A DNA stretch of 64,000 nucleotides from assembly GCA_019916065.1 (NCBI GenBank), contig CM034240.1, positions 47,788,238 to 47,852,237 on the forward strand. Direction: 5' to 3'. The notes beneath the pieces are model-generated. The model saw nothing but the letters and a program-made list of their open reading frames with translations, had not been told where the DNA came from and did no database searches. The translations under genes were made by a program, and so were the position numbers. Source of the stretch: Vitellaria paradoxa (taxonomy: Eukaryota; Streptophyta; Magnoliopsida; Ericales; Sapotaceae). Below, piece by piece: positions 12,376-25,114 of this stretch. Every line of letters begins with the position of its first letter. The first letter of the stretch is position 1.

Positions 12376-15300
12376 CTATACCTCCTCTTTCTTGGACCCA
12401 TCTCCTTCTTTCCCATGATTTTCATTCTCTAGTGCAGGTAACTCCGTTTCCTTTGCATCATTCCTTTCATCACTAGCCTTGGACGTCCCTCCTCCTGAAC
12501 ACGGTCCATATGCCCAACTAACAAGAACAAAATAGAACAGATTGAAAGAGCCCATAATAGACAGAAGCCAATAGTAGCTTTCAAAATGTCCCTTGTTAAT
12601 ATTATCAGAAAACCAACTCTCTCTACCACCTCTCTTGGTGAGATCATCTACTGTGTTGAGTATAAAGCTAGCCAATGCGTTGCCAGCGGCAGAACTAAAC
12701 CCGGACATAAGCGATGCGAAGCTCGACATACTCTTTGGTAATTCCGAGTAGAAGAACTCATTTTGCGCGATTGCATTGAAAGCTTCTGCAATGCCAAACA
12801 GTACATGCTGTGGCACGAGCCACATTGCGGACATACTCACCACTGCTTTAGGGTTGTTCACGTACCCGCTAGCGACTGCTTTTCTTCTTCGAATATGTTC
12901 CACAACTCCTGAAACTATCATGGCCAAGATTGAGAAAAATAGCCCGAGACCTATTCTCGTTTTCAGGCCAATCCGGAAGGGTTTCCCTCTGAACTTCGAC
13001 GCCAGGGGAATCAGTATGCAATCATAAATAAAAATCCAAAGTCCTGCACCCAAAATTATGAACATAACAAAGGACGCTGGTGGGATTTCCAAGCCCGGAG
13101 TTATGTGTCTGTCCATGGATTTAGCCTGAAGTAATTGAAAAGAGCCCTGACTTGTGTTTACTGCCATCATTATCCCTGTAGACCATATTGGGATCACTTT
13201 TATGAGTGCCTTCAGCTCTTCAACTTCACCAACAGTACATAGACTCCATCTATTGGAAGCTACTCCATCCGGGGTTACATCTTCAGAGCTCCGAATTACG
13301 CAAGCTTTATTTAAGAACCTGAGGGCATAGCACATAAAAGCCACAAAACTCATTACTATTGTTGTAAATCAAGAAGCTTTAAATGATGGTATTTACTTGA
13401 GTTTGTCAGTTGGCTCTGTAAGACTTGAATCCTTGTTGTGATGATAAGCCCCAGTCGAGTTTCGAGGCGGGAGGGCTACTCTTCTGTTCTTATAAGTAAC
13501 CACGATCACTCGTGCGAAGCTAGTAAAAATGCTCATGGTAGGTTTCAGCTTGATGTAAAATGGAGAAGCAAGGAAGAAGGCCACGGCGGACGCAAGCATG
13601 AGTGCTGCTGGAACTCCAAAGCCCAATTTCCATCCGAAGTGGTCTTGGAGGTAAACAATGCCCGTGAAAGCAGCTAGAACTGCAACGGCTATTGAAACGT
13701 AGTACCAGCTGAAGAATTTCTCTAACGCCCTGTTGTTCCGACCGTTTGAATTGTTTCTTGTGTCCACTTGATCTGCTCCGAATGCTAAGGAGCAGAGATT
13801 AATGCCGGCGGCTCCAATGCTCATGATCGCAAACGAGGAAAGTACAACGGCATACTGGGATGATGTCGGGGATTTGCAATTCAATTTATCGCAAGGGGGA
13901 GGTCTTGCTTGTGGGATCATAGCCGTCAACCATAGGAGTACCATCCCCTGCAACAGTAAAAATAGACTGCAGATTTTCATTTCACAATTCAACTTAATTT
14001 AGGGGCGTTTGGTTTGAGTGATAAAAAGTTACAAAAATTAATAAAATTTGTAAGTTTATAATCCGTTTAGGTAAAATAAAAAATAAATAAATTAAAGGGG
14101 CTTTTGAAATTTTTATTTTTTTTGGAGTAAATTTCAGAACGAAGTTATTCATAAACTCCTAAAATTTAATCATAAATTCTCAACAGAAAGCAAGTGTTGC
14201 GAGTGACCGTCGCGTACTGCTAAAAGTTTGACAGATGTGACATCGGCCACGAATCTCCCTGGCTGGCTAGTCAGGTAATTCTTTTTTTTTTTTTTATTTA
14301 GGGTGTGTTTGACGTATTAAATTTTGATAAAATTTTTAAAAATTTATGAAAATATTTGAAAATCTCTATAAATTTTTATACATTCTTACCCTTTCAAAAT
14401 TAAAAAAAAATTCAATACATTTAAAAAAAAAATCGATAACTAGAATTCGATTAAACAAATAGCTAAAATTTTTTTCATTATTCTTACCATGAACTCTTAA
14501 ACTACAGAATAACACTCACTTTGACTATTTTTTATGAGGTTATAGAAACCGTTCATATGGATTCGCATGGCCAATTTTCGTTTAAATGGTTTCTACAAAC
14601 CGTTTGAACGAATCGTAGTGCAAATAAGTATAATTGCTCAAAATTTTGAATCCGTCTAAACGAAAATCTAATCCGTCAGAACGGGAATCTTACTAATCAT
14701 CTCTAAAAAATACGATTTGAAATGTGTGTATCAAATACAAAAAATTTCTCAAATTCTCATTTTATCTCACTTTTTATCGTTCTAAACTCACCTTTAATCT
14801 CATACAAAATTGGATCTGGGCATAAATATATATACACACACATTTATATATATGTGCAATCCCGTCTGTATAGAGGGGGAAGCAAGAGAGTGAAGTGGTA
14901 AAAAATTACCAGAAGACTAAAGATGGAGCCAAGGCCAATGGTGAGGAAGCGACCGATATAGGAATCAGAGAGAAAAGCCCCAAGCACTGGGACGAAATTG
15001 TTAGCCGCATTCCAGATGAAGAGGATGTTGGTCCCTTTAGCGAAGGTTATGTGGTATTCATCCATCATATACAGTATCATGTTTGGGGACAGCCCAAAGC
15101 TGGCCACCTTCATCAATGCTTCATTTGCTGCAAATTAATTGATACCCACAAGACCACAGCTAAGAAGTTTAGATCTGCTACAAAGAACAAGAAAAATCCC
15201 CTCCCCCCCCCCCCCAAAAAAAAAAAAAAAAATCTGAGCTCAGACATAAGTTTTGTATGTAATTGAATTTATGTACCTATGATGAAAGGCAGAGTAATAA

Positions 15301-15391
15301 GGCCACCCTTTCGTCTTCTTGGAGGAGTTTGCCTCTCCTCCTGCTGCAGCTGCTCCTGCTCCATTTTAGTTTCTACCAGACAATCCTGCAT
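12376..15391 (-). CDS. NRT1/PTR FAMILY (NPF1-like) transporter, copy A, intact
   Basis: Exons in transcription order are 15391-15277, 15127-14910, 13947-13397 and 13318-12376 (GT-AG). They give 608 aa from the ATG at 15391, which has a good context, or 599 aa from the in-frame ATG at 15364 that aligns with copy C. Exon 1 encodes a charged Glu/Gln-rich N-terminus and the start of TM1. Exon 2 covers TM1-TM2 (MILYMMDEYH, LGAFLSDSYIGRF). Exon 3 covers TM3-TM6 (SLAFGADQVDTRN, FFSWYY, LQDHFGWKLGFGVPA). Exon 4 carries TM7-TM12 (IPIWSTGIMMAVN, FFYSELPKSMSS) and a charged tail ending KKEEV. NPF1 members are proton-coupled plasma-membrane transporters of nitrate and, in some cases, hormones; the substrate cannot be told here. 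The ExxE[K/R] motif of TM1 reads EALMK, with Met in place of the second Glu. The paralogues are copies B and C. Confidence 0.95.
14005..14100. repeat. MITE fragment in NPF-A intron 2
   Basis: A segment starting GGGGCGTTTGGTTTGAGTGATAAAAAG, typical of the second abundant MITE family ('TTTGGAGTAATAAAAAGTGAGATAAAT'). A diverged CCGTT/ACGG-type element follows at about 14530-14720 in the same intron. Confidence 0.45.
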
Positions 15392-15492
15392 CTTGGTGTC
15401 TTCTTCTCACAAGAAACTGGGAAAGGAGGTTGGGGGTTGTGGAGATGGGGACTTGAGTGAGCGTGAGATTCAGTGCACGCGCATAATTTTTG

Positions 15493-15651
15493 GTCCCTGT
15501 TTGGTCGATCAAAAAATACCAAAAGTTAACAAATTTTAACTATTTCTTATACTTTTCCTTCAATAAAATTTTAACAAATATCATTTTTACGTCACATCTC
15601 TATATTTTTATTGTACTTTTTTCTTTTTTTTTTTCAATCAAACAATCCCAA
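15493..15651 (-). repeat. MITE, 'GGTCAAAA' family, copy 4
   Basis: Starts CCCTGTTTGGTCGATCAAAA and ends TCAATCAAACAATCCC. It lies immediately upstream of the NPF-A promoter region. Confidence 0.65.
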
Positions 15652-16487
15652 GGTAATAATTTTTATTTTTTAATATGGGCGTAGCCATAAAATATAAATA
15701 TGACCTGCACCCGTAGTTTTGTCTTATCTTCATTAATGAAGTTATTGTTTAAAATTATATCAAATTTGGATTTTAATTAAGTGAAAATTTAAAACTTTAA
15801 ATACATAAATTTTTATTATATCTCAGTTGTACCTGGTGCCGCAATCAGTAAGCATTTAATTATATAAATTTGTGTAACTAATCTTAATTTATAATTCATT
15901 TAGTTTCAAATTTACTTTGATAATTTTAAATTTATATAAAATAATCAAATTATTTAAACTCAGTTTAATTAAAGTTTGAGTCAAAAAATAAATTTATAAG
16001 TATATTTTTAAACCAACTTTAAATAATTTATTATTTAACTTATTTATACGATTACAAAATATAATAATCTCTATTACTGTTAGCATTTTTTTTTTATATA
16101 TATGGAGCTGGAAGCACAATTTGAGGCAATCAACTCCTTCTTTTCCTTTAATTTTTACCTAGGCCTTTGTAACTGTCCAAATGAAAGTTCACCCCGATTA
16201 AAAATGATAGTTTTGCTCAAAATAAAGGCACTTTGAGATATTTCAGAAGTACTTCTCGCTACAAAGTACAATAATTCAAAAGAAAAAACCGAACATGAGT
16301 CGTGTTAGGTCTGACTCCTATTGTTTTGGTACTATGTTTGGTGCGGGGGGAAAGGTGAGAGGCAGACAAAAAATAAAAAGATTATTCTTTTGTAATGCAC
16401 TTGATTGAGTAAACAAATAAAAGTAAAGAAAAAGAATACATGTTTATATTTATATATTATAATTTATTTTTAATATATATTTTTTAA

Positions 16488-16645
16488 TGGATCTCGTTTC
16501 ACAACCTAATTACACTAGTTTATAAATAAGTATTTTATAAATTATCTAATTAAAACTCAATCAGTAAAATAATAGGACCCAAACTTATTTATTATGAGTT
16601 TAATTAGACAGATTGATAGATTTGGGTCGACTTTGCCACTCTTAT
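16488..16645. mobile_element. Solo right end of a hAT-type element
   Basis: About 155 bp match the right part of the hAT-type element at 33098-34464 (its 34310-34460 segment). Both contain AATAATAGGACCCAAAC and the ending TTTGGGTC(A/G)A. No matching left end was found nearby, so it is a relic. Confidence 0.6.
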
Positions 16646-17727
16646 ATATGATATTGACACTTCAAAAAGTAGTTTCTTGCACTCCATCTCATTAGTAAAT
16701 ATTTTTTTTATGAAATGTTAATTTCTTTTTAAAAAATGTTAATATTGGATGTATTAAAAATTATATAAGTTAAGTATAAATTTATAAAAACTATAACCAC
16801 ATAATACGTAAAAGTTTCCATAAGCTTAAAGGGTTTCAAACACAACTTCGTCGCTTTTTATTTTTATATTAAAAAGTCATTACGAAGAAGTGTGAGCTCC
16901 ACTATTTTTGTTTTTTCACCTTTTCTCTTCCCCCTCCTCTATCCTCTTTCACTGTGTCTCTCTCCTTCCCCATCCTTTCCCCTCTGGATGAAAAAGTGTG
17001 CGCTTTCCACCCTCCCTTCAGCTCTTTCTTCCTTGCTATTCATTCTCCTTCTTTTTTATTTTTCTCTCCAACCAAACAACTTAAAATGATAACTATCTCC
17101 TCTGCCCCTTCTTTTCTTCTCATTTTCCACTCAACCAAACGTACATATTGATATAGATGAGCTTTCGTGGTTAAACTTGTCAAAATGAGAAGAATTTGAG
17201 CCCAATCTACTAGTATTGGTGAAATTTGTTCTGTTATTTTATTTTATTTTGTAACGCCAGCTTCTAGTTAAGGTTTTTTTTTTTTTATTTTTTTAATCTG
17301 TCAGCCACTCCTCACATGAAAATTTGTTTTTTCTTTTTTTAGAAACAGATTAATTTTAACAACTTTCCAAACAGAAATTTAACAATTTTCATAACCTTAT
17401 GAGTCACTAACTAGAGCATTTTTCAAACCAGTCTCAATGTTTATCACTTTGGTTGCTTAGTAATGGAGAAGTCATTTCACGACCTCTATCTTTAGAGAAC
17501 CTTTCAATATTATAGTGATCAAGATGGTATTTGGCAATCAAGGGGGAAGAGGGATTGAGTTTCAATTTTTTGGCGTTTCGTTAGCACAATTAAAAAATTT
17601 TCATTGAAATTATTCTAATATAATTTTACTTACCTGTTTAAATAGTTGTTTACAAAAAGTTATCAAAAAATTGACAAAAACTAATAAAAGTTGACGAGTT
17701 TGTAAAATGTAAACTAGGAGGCATAGA

Positions 17728-17883
17728 GAGCCCATTTGGTTGGTCAACTTTTGGCTAAGAAGTACAATAAAAATAGAAAGATATGACATAAAGGCGATAG
17801 ATGTTAAAATTTTATTGAAAGAAAATACAAAAATTAATTAAAGTTTAGTGACTTTTGGTATGTTTTAATCGGCTAAACAACTC
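17728..17883 (+). repeat. MITE, 'GGTCAAAA' family, copy 5
   Basis: Starts GCCCATTTGGTTGGTC. The interior TATTGACATAAA-type segment reads AAGATATGACATAAAGGCG, and the end is ATCGGCTAAACAAC. Confidence 0.65.
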
Positions 17884-18373
17884 CAAAAAATAAAAATAAG
17901 TAAAAGTTGATAAAATTTTGTAAACATTGAGCAGCCAAACGCGTCCCAAATCTGTTAAAATATGTGTAAACTCTGATTTTTGGGAAACGTCAACCAAATA
18001 TAGGCGCGATAAAAGAGAGAAATCTGGAATAATTCATAACTGAGTCTCACCAACCGCTCTATCGAGTATCGAGCCACCCCACGGGCACACATAAAAGCTC
18101 ATTCAATCAAAGGACTCTCCATAAAAGCACGTTAGGAATGAAGTCTTGCCTACACCACGGTTATATATACAATCGCGCCTCTTTTGAGGCTAGAGAGAGA
18201 ATCAAAGGGCTAGATAGAATATAATTCTAAAAGCTACACATAACGTATGCATTAATTCTGGATACGTCATTACTGGGTGCTCCAAAACTGGAATGCAATT
18301 GCGTGCCTATTTCAGGATGAGAAATTATTACTTCGGCTAAAACCAAAATTACTCTTAAAATCAACAATTCACC

Positions 18374-21300
18374 CTATACCTCCTCTTTCTTGGACACTTC
18401 TCCTCCCTGCCCATGATTTCCATTCTCTAGTTGAGGTAATTCTTGTTCCCTCACATCGCTCCTTTCATCACCAACCTTAAACATCCCTTCTCCTGAACAC
18501 GGTCCATATGCCCAACTAACAAGAACATAATAGAAGAGATTGATAGTGCCCATAATAGACAGAAGCCAGTAGTAGCTCTCAAAATGGCCCTTGTTAATAT
18601 TATCCGAAAACCAGCCCTCTTTGCCCCCTCTCTTGGTGATATCCTCCACCGTGTTCAGTATAAAGCTAGCCAATGCGCTGCCAGCGGCCATACTGAACCC
18701 AGACATGAGCGATGCGAAGCTCGACATACTCTTTGGTAATTCCGAGTAGAAGAACTCATTTTGCGCGATCGCATTGAAAGCTTCAGCAATGCCAAACAAG
18801 ACAAGCTGTGGCACGAGCCACAGAGCCGACATATTCACCACCCCGCTCGGGTTGTTCGACAACCCGCTAGCAATTGCTTTTCTTCTCCGAATATGTTCCA
18901 CAACTCCTGAAACTATCATGGCCAAGATCGAGAAGAATAGCCCGAGGCCTATTCTTGTTTTCAGGCCAATCCGGAAGGGTTTCCCCCTGATCTTCGACAC
19001 CAAGGGAATTAGTACGCGATCGTAAACGACGATCCAAATTGCCGCACCAATAATTATGAACATAATGAAGGACGCCTGGTGGAATTTGGAAGTGCGGAGT
19101 TATGTGTCTGTCCATGGATTTACCCTGGAGTAATTGGAAAGAGCCCTGATTTGTGTTTACTGCCATCATGATCCCCGTAGACCACATTGGGATTACTCTT
19201 ATGAGTGCCTTCAGCTCCTCAACCTCATCGACAGCACATAGGCTCCACCGATTAGAAGCTACTCCATCCGGGGTTACGTCTTCAGGGTTCCGAATTACGC
19301 AAGCTTTATTTAAGAACCTGAAGGCATATAATATAAAAATACATTAGTATAGTCATAAATCAGGAAACTTTAAATGTAGTTGAGTAAAGTAAAACTTAGG
19401 ATTAAGTGTGGACTCAAGTGTTACGTTGACTCTGCACTTGATTCAATAGCTCCCACGTGCACTACAGAATCCTGTGGTACAAATTCGCTATAGACCCATA
19501 GATCTGAGATAATAATGTTGGCATTTGGGAAAATAAGATGAGTTAAAGTTACTAATTTTTTGAATTTTTTTTAAATGACTAAATTTATTTTCTTACATTT
19601 TAAATGTTGAAGAGTAAAAATATTAAATATATTAATAAAAAGTTAAAAAATTAATTACTAAAAAATTAATTTTCTCTCCTTAAACCCAAAAAAAATTAAT
19701 TGTTTAATAATTAACCTTTTTTCTTTTCAAATATTAAAAATTAATTTTTTAGTAACTAACTAACGACCTAATGGTAGCTATCCAAAAAACAAAAAAACAA
19801 AAAAAACAAAAAAAAAGAAGCAAACTTTTTTCTTTCCAAACTCATTCTTACTTAAGTTTGTCAGTTGGCACTGTAAGGCTTGAATCCTTTTTGTAATGAT
19901 AAGCCCCATCTGAGTTCGGAGGTGGGAGGGCTATTCTTCTGTTCTTATAAGAAGCCACGAGCACTCGTGCAAAGCTAGTAAAAATGCTCATGGTAGGTTT
20001 CAGCTTGATGTAAAACGGAGAAGCAAGGAAGAATGCCACGGCAGACACAAGCATGAGTGCTGCTGGAACTCCAAACCCCAATTTCCATCCGAAGTGATCT
20101 TGGAGGTAAACTATGCCCAAGTAAGCAGCGAGAACCGCAACGGCCGTCGAAGCATAGTACCAGCTGAAGAATTGCTCTAACATCCTGGTGCTCTGACCGT
20201 TTGAATTGTTTCTTGTGTCCACTTGATCTGCTCCGAATGCTAAGGAACAAGGATTAATGCCGGAAGCTCCAATGGTCATGATAGCAAATGAGGAAAGTAG
20301 AACGGCGTACTGGGATGATGTCGGGGATTTGCAATTCCCCTTCAGTTTATCGCAATGGGGAGGTCTTGCTTGCGGGATCACAGCTGTTAACCATAGGAGT
20401 ACCATACCCTGTAACAGTGAAAATAGATTACGAATCGAAATAAGACATTATTCATAATTCAATACGTAAAATGAAACGTATTGCAATTTTACAAAAGAAA
20501 ACTTGCAATTAAATAATAAGTTAAAAATGATATGAAATTACATTTACCAATTCCTTATCATATATTTATTTATTTTTTATTTTGAGGAATATAAAAATTT
20601 AAAATCTCTAATTTGTTTGTAAATACAATCTTTTAAAATAGATATAAATAAAAAATATATACATTTATAGTGCAAAAATTAATAACTATTAGTTTTTTGA
20701 TATACATAAATAATATTACATATTTACTTTGTTCGGCATGTATTCTGATAATTTCAAATTTGACATATTAAGGTATTTGTGTTGCGTCATATTTATATTA
20801 CGTATCCACAAGCAAGATTTTAAATAACTGTAATAAAAAATATGTAATGATGTAGAAATAAATAAAAATTGGATGACTAATAATTTTTTCTTATAAACTC
20901 ACACTTGACCTAAAATGGCCATTTTTCAATATTTCAATAAATAAAATAAATAAATATGAATTATTTATGTTAGTTAATGATTTTTTATTTAATTAATCAA
21001 CAATATTAGAATATAAAGATTACTTCTTTTTATTTTTTTTATATTACTTGGAGCCTAAGAGTAAAGATATTTACACTCATTAAAATTAATGTGAAATTGA
21101 AAAAACTAGTTATGAAAGTGTGTATTTACCATTTCTCAAATCATAGACAAGGTTATTTGTACAAGTGTACAGAGAACTTAAACGAAAGACAAAACAACCA
21201 CCACCAAGGAGGCACGCCGCTTCTCGAAAGCATAAAGGTGCATTTACAATAGCAAAGGATCGTTTCGTTTCTGCAAAACTTTTGAAAATTTTAAAAAAAT

Positions 21301-22329
21301 TTTAAAAATTATTCACTTTTTATCTCATTATACAAATTATAAATTTACTAATTTATCTCATTTTATCTTATTTTATCTGCCTTTTTACTTTTTCAAATAC
21401 ACCCAAAATCAAACTCAAACCAAAATCCTAGTCTCGACCACAACAAGGAGAGGAAAGCCCACCAAAAAAATAAACAAATAAATTAATTAAATAAAGAAAA
21501 GGAACTCAGTCGGCTCAGATGCAAATCATGCAAGAAGAAAGATCTCTGAGATCCAGAAATAAGAAGAGATCAAAACCTCATGGGTTTTTTGGATTAACTA
21601 AATACACCAAAAGTTACGAAGAATTCCTCCAATCAAATTTGGCCGTTTATCACTTTTATATTAATTTTTTTTTTATTTCTTGTATTTTTCGCCATGAGCC
21701 GAGGAAGATGATTCTTTTGTTTCAAATGTGAAAAGTGGGGGTCTGATTCTTTTCCCACTCCTCCCTGGCCGGTCAGGTTAGTTTTTTCTTTTTTTAAGTT
21801 TTTTTTTTTCAATCTCATACAAAATTTGACCTCATCATATATATATGTATGCATGTCTATGTGTACAGTCCCATCTATATACAGTGAGGTAGAGAAGGGG
21901 AAAGAAGTGGTAAAAGTTAATTAATTACCAGAAGACTAAAGATGGAGCCAAAGCCAATAGTGAGGAAGCGACCGATATAGGAATCAGAGAGAAAAGCCCC
22001 AAGCACTGGGAGGAAGTTGTTGGCCGCAGACCAGATGAAGAGGATGTTGGTCCCTTTGGCAAAGCTTATGTGGTATTCATCCATCATATACAGTATCATG
22101 TTTGGGGACAGCCCAATGCTCGCTACCTTCATCAATGCTTCATTTGCTGCAAATTAATCATTACCCACAACCCAAAGAAGTTTAGATCTACCGCAAACAA
22201 CAAGAATAGAGCATTCGAGCTTATACATAAGCTTTGCATGTACTTAATTTGTGTACCTATGATGAAAGGCAGGGTTATAATTCCACCCTTTTGTCTTCTT
22301 GGAGGAACTTGCAATCCCTTCTCTTCTTG

Positions 22330-22360
<31 letters not shown>

Positions 22361-22395
22361 ATTTTAGTTTCACTCACATAATTCTGCATCTCCAT
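18374..22395 (-). pseudogene. NPF1-like transporter, copy B, frameshifted in exon 4
   Basis: Exons are 22395-22257, 22146-21929, 20408-19852 and 19317-18374, with the same splice sites and phases as copies A and C. Exon 1 has a 5'-extended start (MEMQNYVSETKMEQ) and an EQ repeat (five GAGCAG units). TM1 reads EALMK as in copy A. In exon 4, one extra base at 19075/19076 (two C on the + strand where A and C have one) shifts the frame just after HFQIPP. Translation then runs to a stop at 18867, losing TM8-TM12. The original frame resumes intact from about 19063 to the normal stop at 18374, so this is the only clear lesion. Either a recent pseudogene or an assembly error is possible. A TATATAAT box lies about 108 bases upstream of the ATG. 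Confidence 0.9.
22322..22362 (-). repeat. GAGCAG hexanucleotide repeat in NPF-B exon 1
   Basis: Five to six tandem hexamers encode alternating Glu-Gln in the cytosolic N-terminus. Copy A has two such units and copy C has a CAG-rich variant, so length varies among paralogues. Confidence 0.8.
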
Positions 22396-22496
22396 TTCTT
22401 CTTCTTAGTTCTTACAGGAAGTAGAGGAGAGAGAGAGAGAGAGAGATGGTGATGGGAGGAGGATAGGGGTGAGTGACACCAGATTCAGTGCATAAC

Positions 22497-22508
22497 GATT
22501 ATATAATG
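22497..22508 (-). promoter_or_regulatory. TATA box of NPF copy B
   Basis: TATATAAT on the minus strand about 108 bases before the ATG at 22395. Copy C has a matching TATATAAT at 53693-53700, about 112 bases before its ATG. In copy A the equivalent position (15481-15490) reads only AAAATTATG. Confidence 0.6.
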
Positions 22509-23555
22509 AGTTTTTTTTTTTTTTTAAACCATCGGATGGAGTGAAGTTGCTTCTATTTTTTTCACCCGTATTTTTGCACGCACCTTCACAAGCTGTTAAA
22601 CTGGCCCGTTCCCACCGAAAAATAAATAATATAAAAATAAAAAAATTGGACACGATCGAACGAGCGGGGCCTTGGGGGTTTGAACGCCTACCTATTGGAC
22701 TCGTCCAAGTCAATTTTATTTTATTTTTTTAAAATTAAAAAAAAATTCAAAGCTCATTTAAGCCCTCGTTAGGTATTTGCAATTTTTTTTCGTAATTTTA
22801 AATGTTATTTTTATTTATTTGGTGAAAATGTATAGATTATTTATATTTTAATGCGTGTGATAATTTTCATGTTTTTGAAAAATATATATCAATTTTTAGA
22901 GAAGATTTAAATAAAAGTTGAATTTTTATTAAATTTAAGAAATTACCAAAATGATAAGTTAAAAAAAAAATTACTCTACCAAACTGGCCCTTAATTTTTT
23001 GGATTGAATTTGAAATTCAAGGCAAGGATTCAAGTCTGACCCATGAATATCTTGTATATGTTTTTATATATTATATATCTACATATTTTATAAAAAATTA
23101 AGATTTTATAACAAAATTTATAATTCAATTGCTATCTGAATGGGAATTGAATAAGTAATTTATACAAATATAATTTAATTTTTTTTCAAAAAAATAAATA
23201 TAAATATGCAGACATTGAAAGTGATGGGGAAAAAAATATTCCAAACCTAGTCTTAACCCCGTTCAGCCGGTGAGAATTGAAATAATAAAAAATAGCAGAT
23301 GAGGTGCATTTAAGTACTAATACTTTTGGTAATTTTATAAAATAGAAAAGCTGAAAATTAGAGGGTAAATTATACTTAGATCCCTAAACATTAGCGTAAT
23401 TACACATGAATCCCCTCGACATTTTAAAATTATATTAATCTCATTTATTTTGAAATATTTGTAATACTTAGACCCTTCTATTAACTTTGTCACTAACTCC
23501 GTTAAAAATTTATTAAGACAAATATGCCCTCACAAATTTACACATATATATGCAG

Positions 23556-23591
<36 letters not shown>

Positions 23592-23823
23592 AAGAAGACA
23601 ATCTAGAACACTTTGTTTGTTCTTACACTGACAGCCCTCACCGATTCCAAGCAGTGCTGGCAACTAAACTTTTCTTCAAATCCCCACTCCTCTCTCACCT
23701 TGCTTATTCAAGCCACGAGCCACGCATACATATTGAAGAACAATAAACTATACATATATAGAGAGAAAGAAACACAACCAACGACAAAGAAGAGAGAGAG
23801 AGAGAGAGAGAGAGAAGGGTTTT

Positions 23824-24266
23824 TGACGCAGCGAAGAATCACGAGAGACTAGTTAGCGTACTAGTCCAAACGAGAAAGATGTTCGAATATACGAACGGTT
23901 TCTTGAGTCCACAAGAACGAGAGATAAACTCTGAAATTATATTCAAAAATTATTTTTCTTTTTTTTTTTTTTTTTTTGCTCATGGAGCTACAATATATAA
24001 ATCCTAAACGAGTCCTAAACAGAAAAGGAAAATAAATCCTAAACAGAATAGGAAACAACCATTTATCCTAAAATATTTTTAATAAAATAGGAAACGAAAT
24101 ACTACGAGTCCTAAATGAATTAGGAAACCTTAAAATAAGGAACCACAAACAAATCCCATCTTCACAGCAACTTATTCACGCAAATCCACCACGACAACGT
24201 CATTTTTTTCTCGTATTGGAACGGTCCAATTGCTCTAGGAAAGCTTCAGCCACTTGTCCTGCATCA
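23824..24266 (-). repeat. 3' LTR of the Gypsy element
   Basis: 443 bp, direct repeat of 28831-29270. The final pol frame runs about 66 bases into this LTR before stopping at 24200. A long T tract (about 23957-23978) is two bases longer than in the other LTR. Confidence 0.95.
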
Positions 24267-25114
24267 GTCCCCCTTTGTTCGAAAAAACTCGACCTCGAGT
24301 TCAAGTCGGGATAAAGCGGTTCTTCAGCACAATATTCAAACAAGTCTCCAACATTGAAAACCTTGGAAATCTTCATGTAGTCAGGCAGATCAATAACGTA
24401 GGCATTATCTCCAACCTTCTTCATCACTTTGTATGGACCATACTTCTTTGGCTGTAACTTGTTGTAAGTACCCACTGGGAATCTCTCCTTCCGCAGAAAT
24501 ACCATTACCAAATCACCCTCTTTGAACAATTTGACCCGCCTTCGCCTATCAGCTGCCTTCTTGTTCTTTGCGTTAGTCTCAGCCAACTTCCGCTTCACTT
24601 GTTCTTGAACCTCTTGTGCCTGCTTAGCCATTGTTTCAGCTGCAACATTAACCTTGGTTCCTCGCGCCATTTGAACCAGATCCACGACATGTTTTGGGGG
24701 TGTTACATATACCAAGGAAAAATGTGATTTTCCCGTGGCACTGTGAATTGCACTGTTGAAAGCAAACTCAGCCTGCGGTAACGCATAATCCCACTGTTTT
24801 GGCTTCTCTCCACTAATACTGCGAATCGAGTTCCCCAAGCTCATATTTGTCACCTCAGTTTGACCATCAGTCTGAGGATGGGCGGTAGAACTCCTCTTTA
24901 GCGACGTACCAAATAGCTTCCACAAAGTAATCCAAAAATGGCTCAAGAACTTCACATCTCTGTCAGAGGTAATAGTCTTGGGTACTCCATGCAAACGAAC
25001 CACCTCTCGAAAAAACAAACGTGCCACGTTAGAGGCATCGGATGTCTTTTTACAAGCGATGAAGTGCACCATCTTTGAAAACCTGTCCACCACCACAAAT
25101 ACAGAATCCATTCC
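24200..25114 (-). pseudogene. Gypsy pol segment 3: integrase core and C-terminal GPY/F module
   Basis: About 304 codons after the second premature stop. It has the integrase core ([13 protein letters not shown], second acidic site in SDRDVKF, the TDGQTEV segment carrying the catalytic Glu) and then the GPY/F module ([21 protein letters not shown]). No chromodomain follows. The frame crosses the polypurine tract and ends inside the 3' LTR. It has no start of its own and would need readthrough. Confidence 0.9.

Larger units (their letters stand above)
15392..18373. other. Spacer between NPF copies A and B
   Basis: Contains the copy A promoter region (the TATA position at about 15480-15490 is degenerate), MITEs at 15493-15651 and 17728-17883, a hAT-type end fragment at about 16488-16645, and otherwise AT-rich DNA. 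The part at about 18240-18300 resembles the 3' flank of copy A (around 12105-12155), so the A/B duplication included downstream DNA. Confidence 0.55.

Noticed and set aside
12776..13027. 83-codon frames on the + strand within NPF exon 4 (also 18774-19025 and 49154-49405)
   Set aside because: Antisense shadows of a conserved exon; the same frame appears in all three paralogues because the exon is conserved.
20032..20250. Alternative minus-strand frames inside NPF exon 3 (also 50032-50307)
   Set aside because: Out-of-frame readings of the transporter exon.
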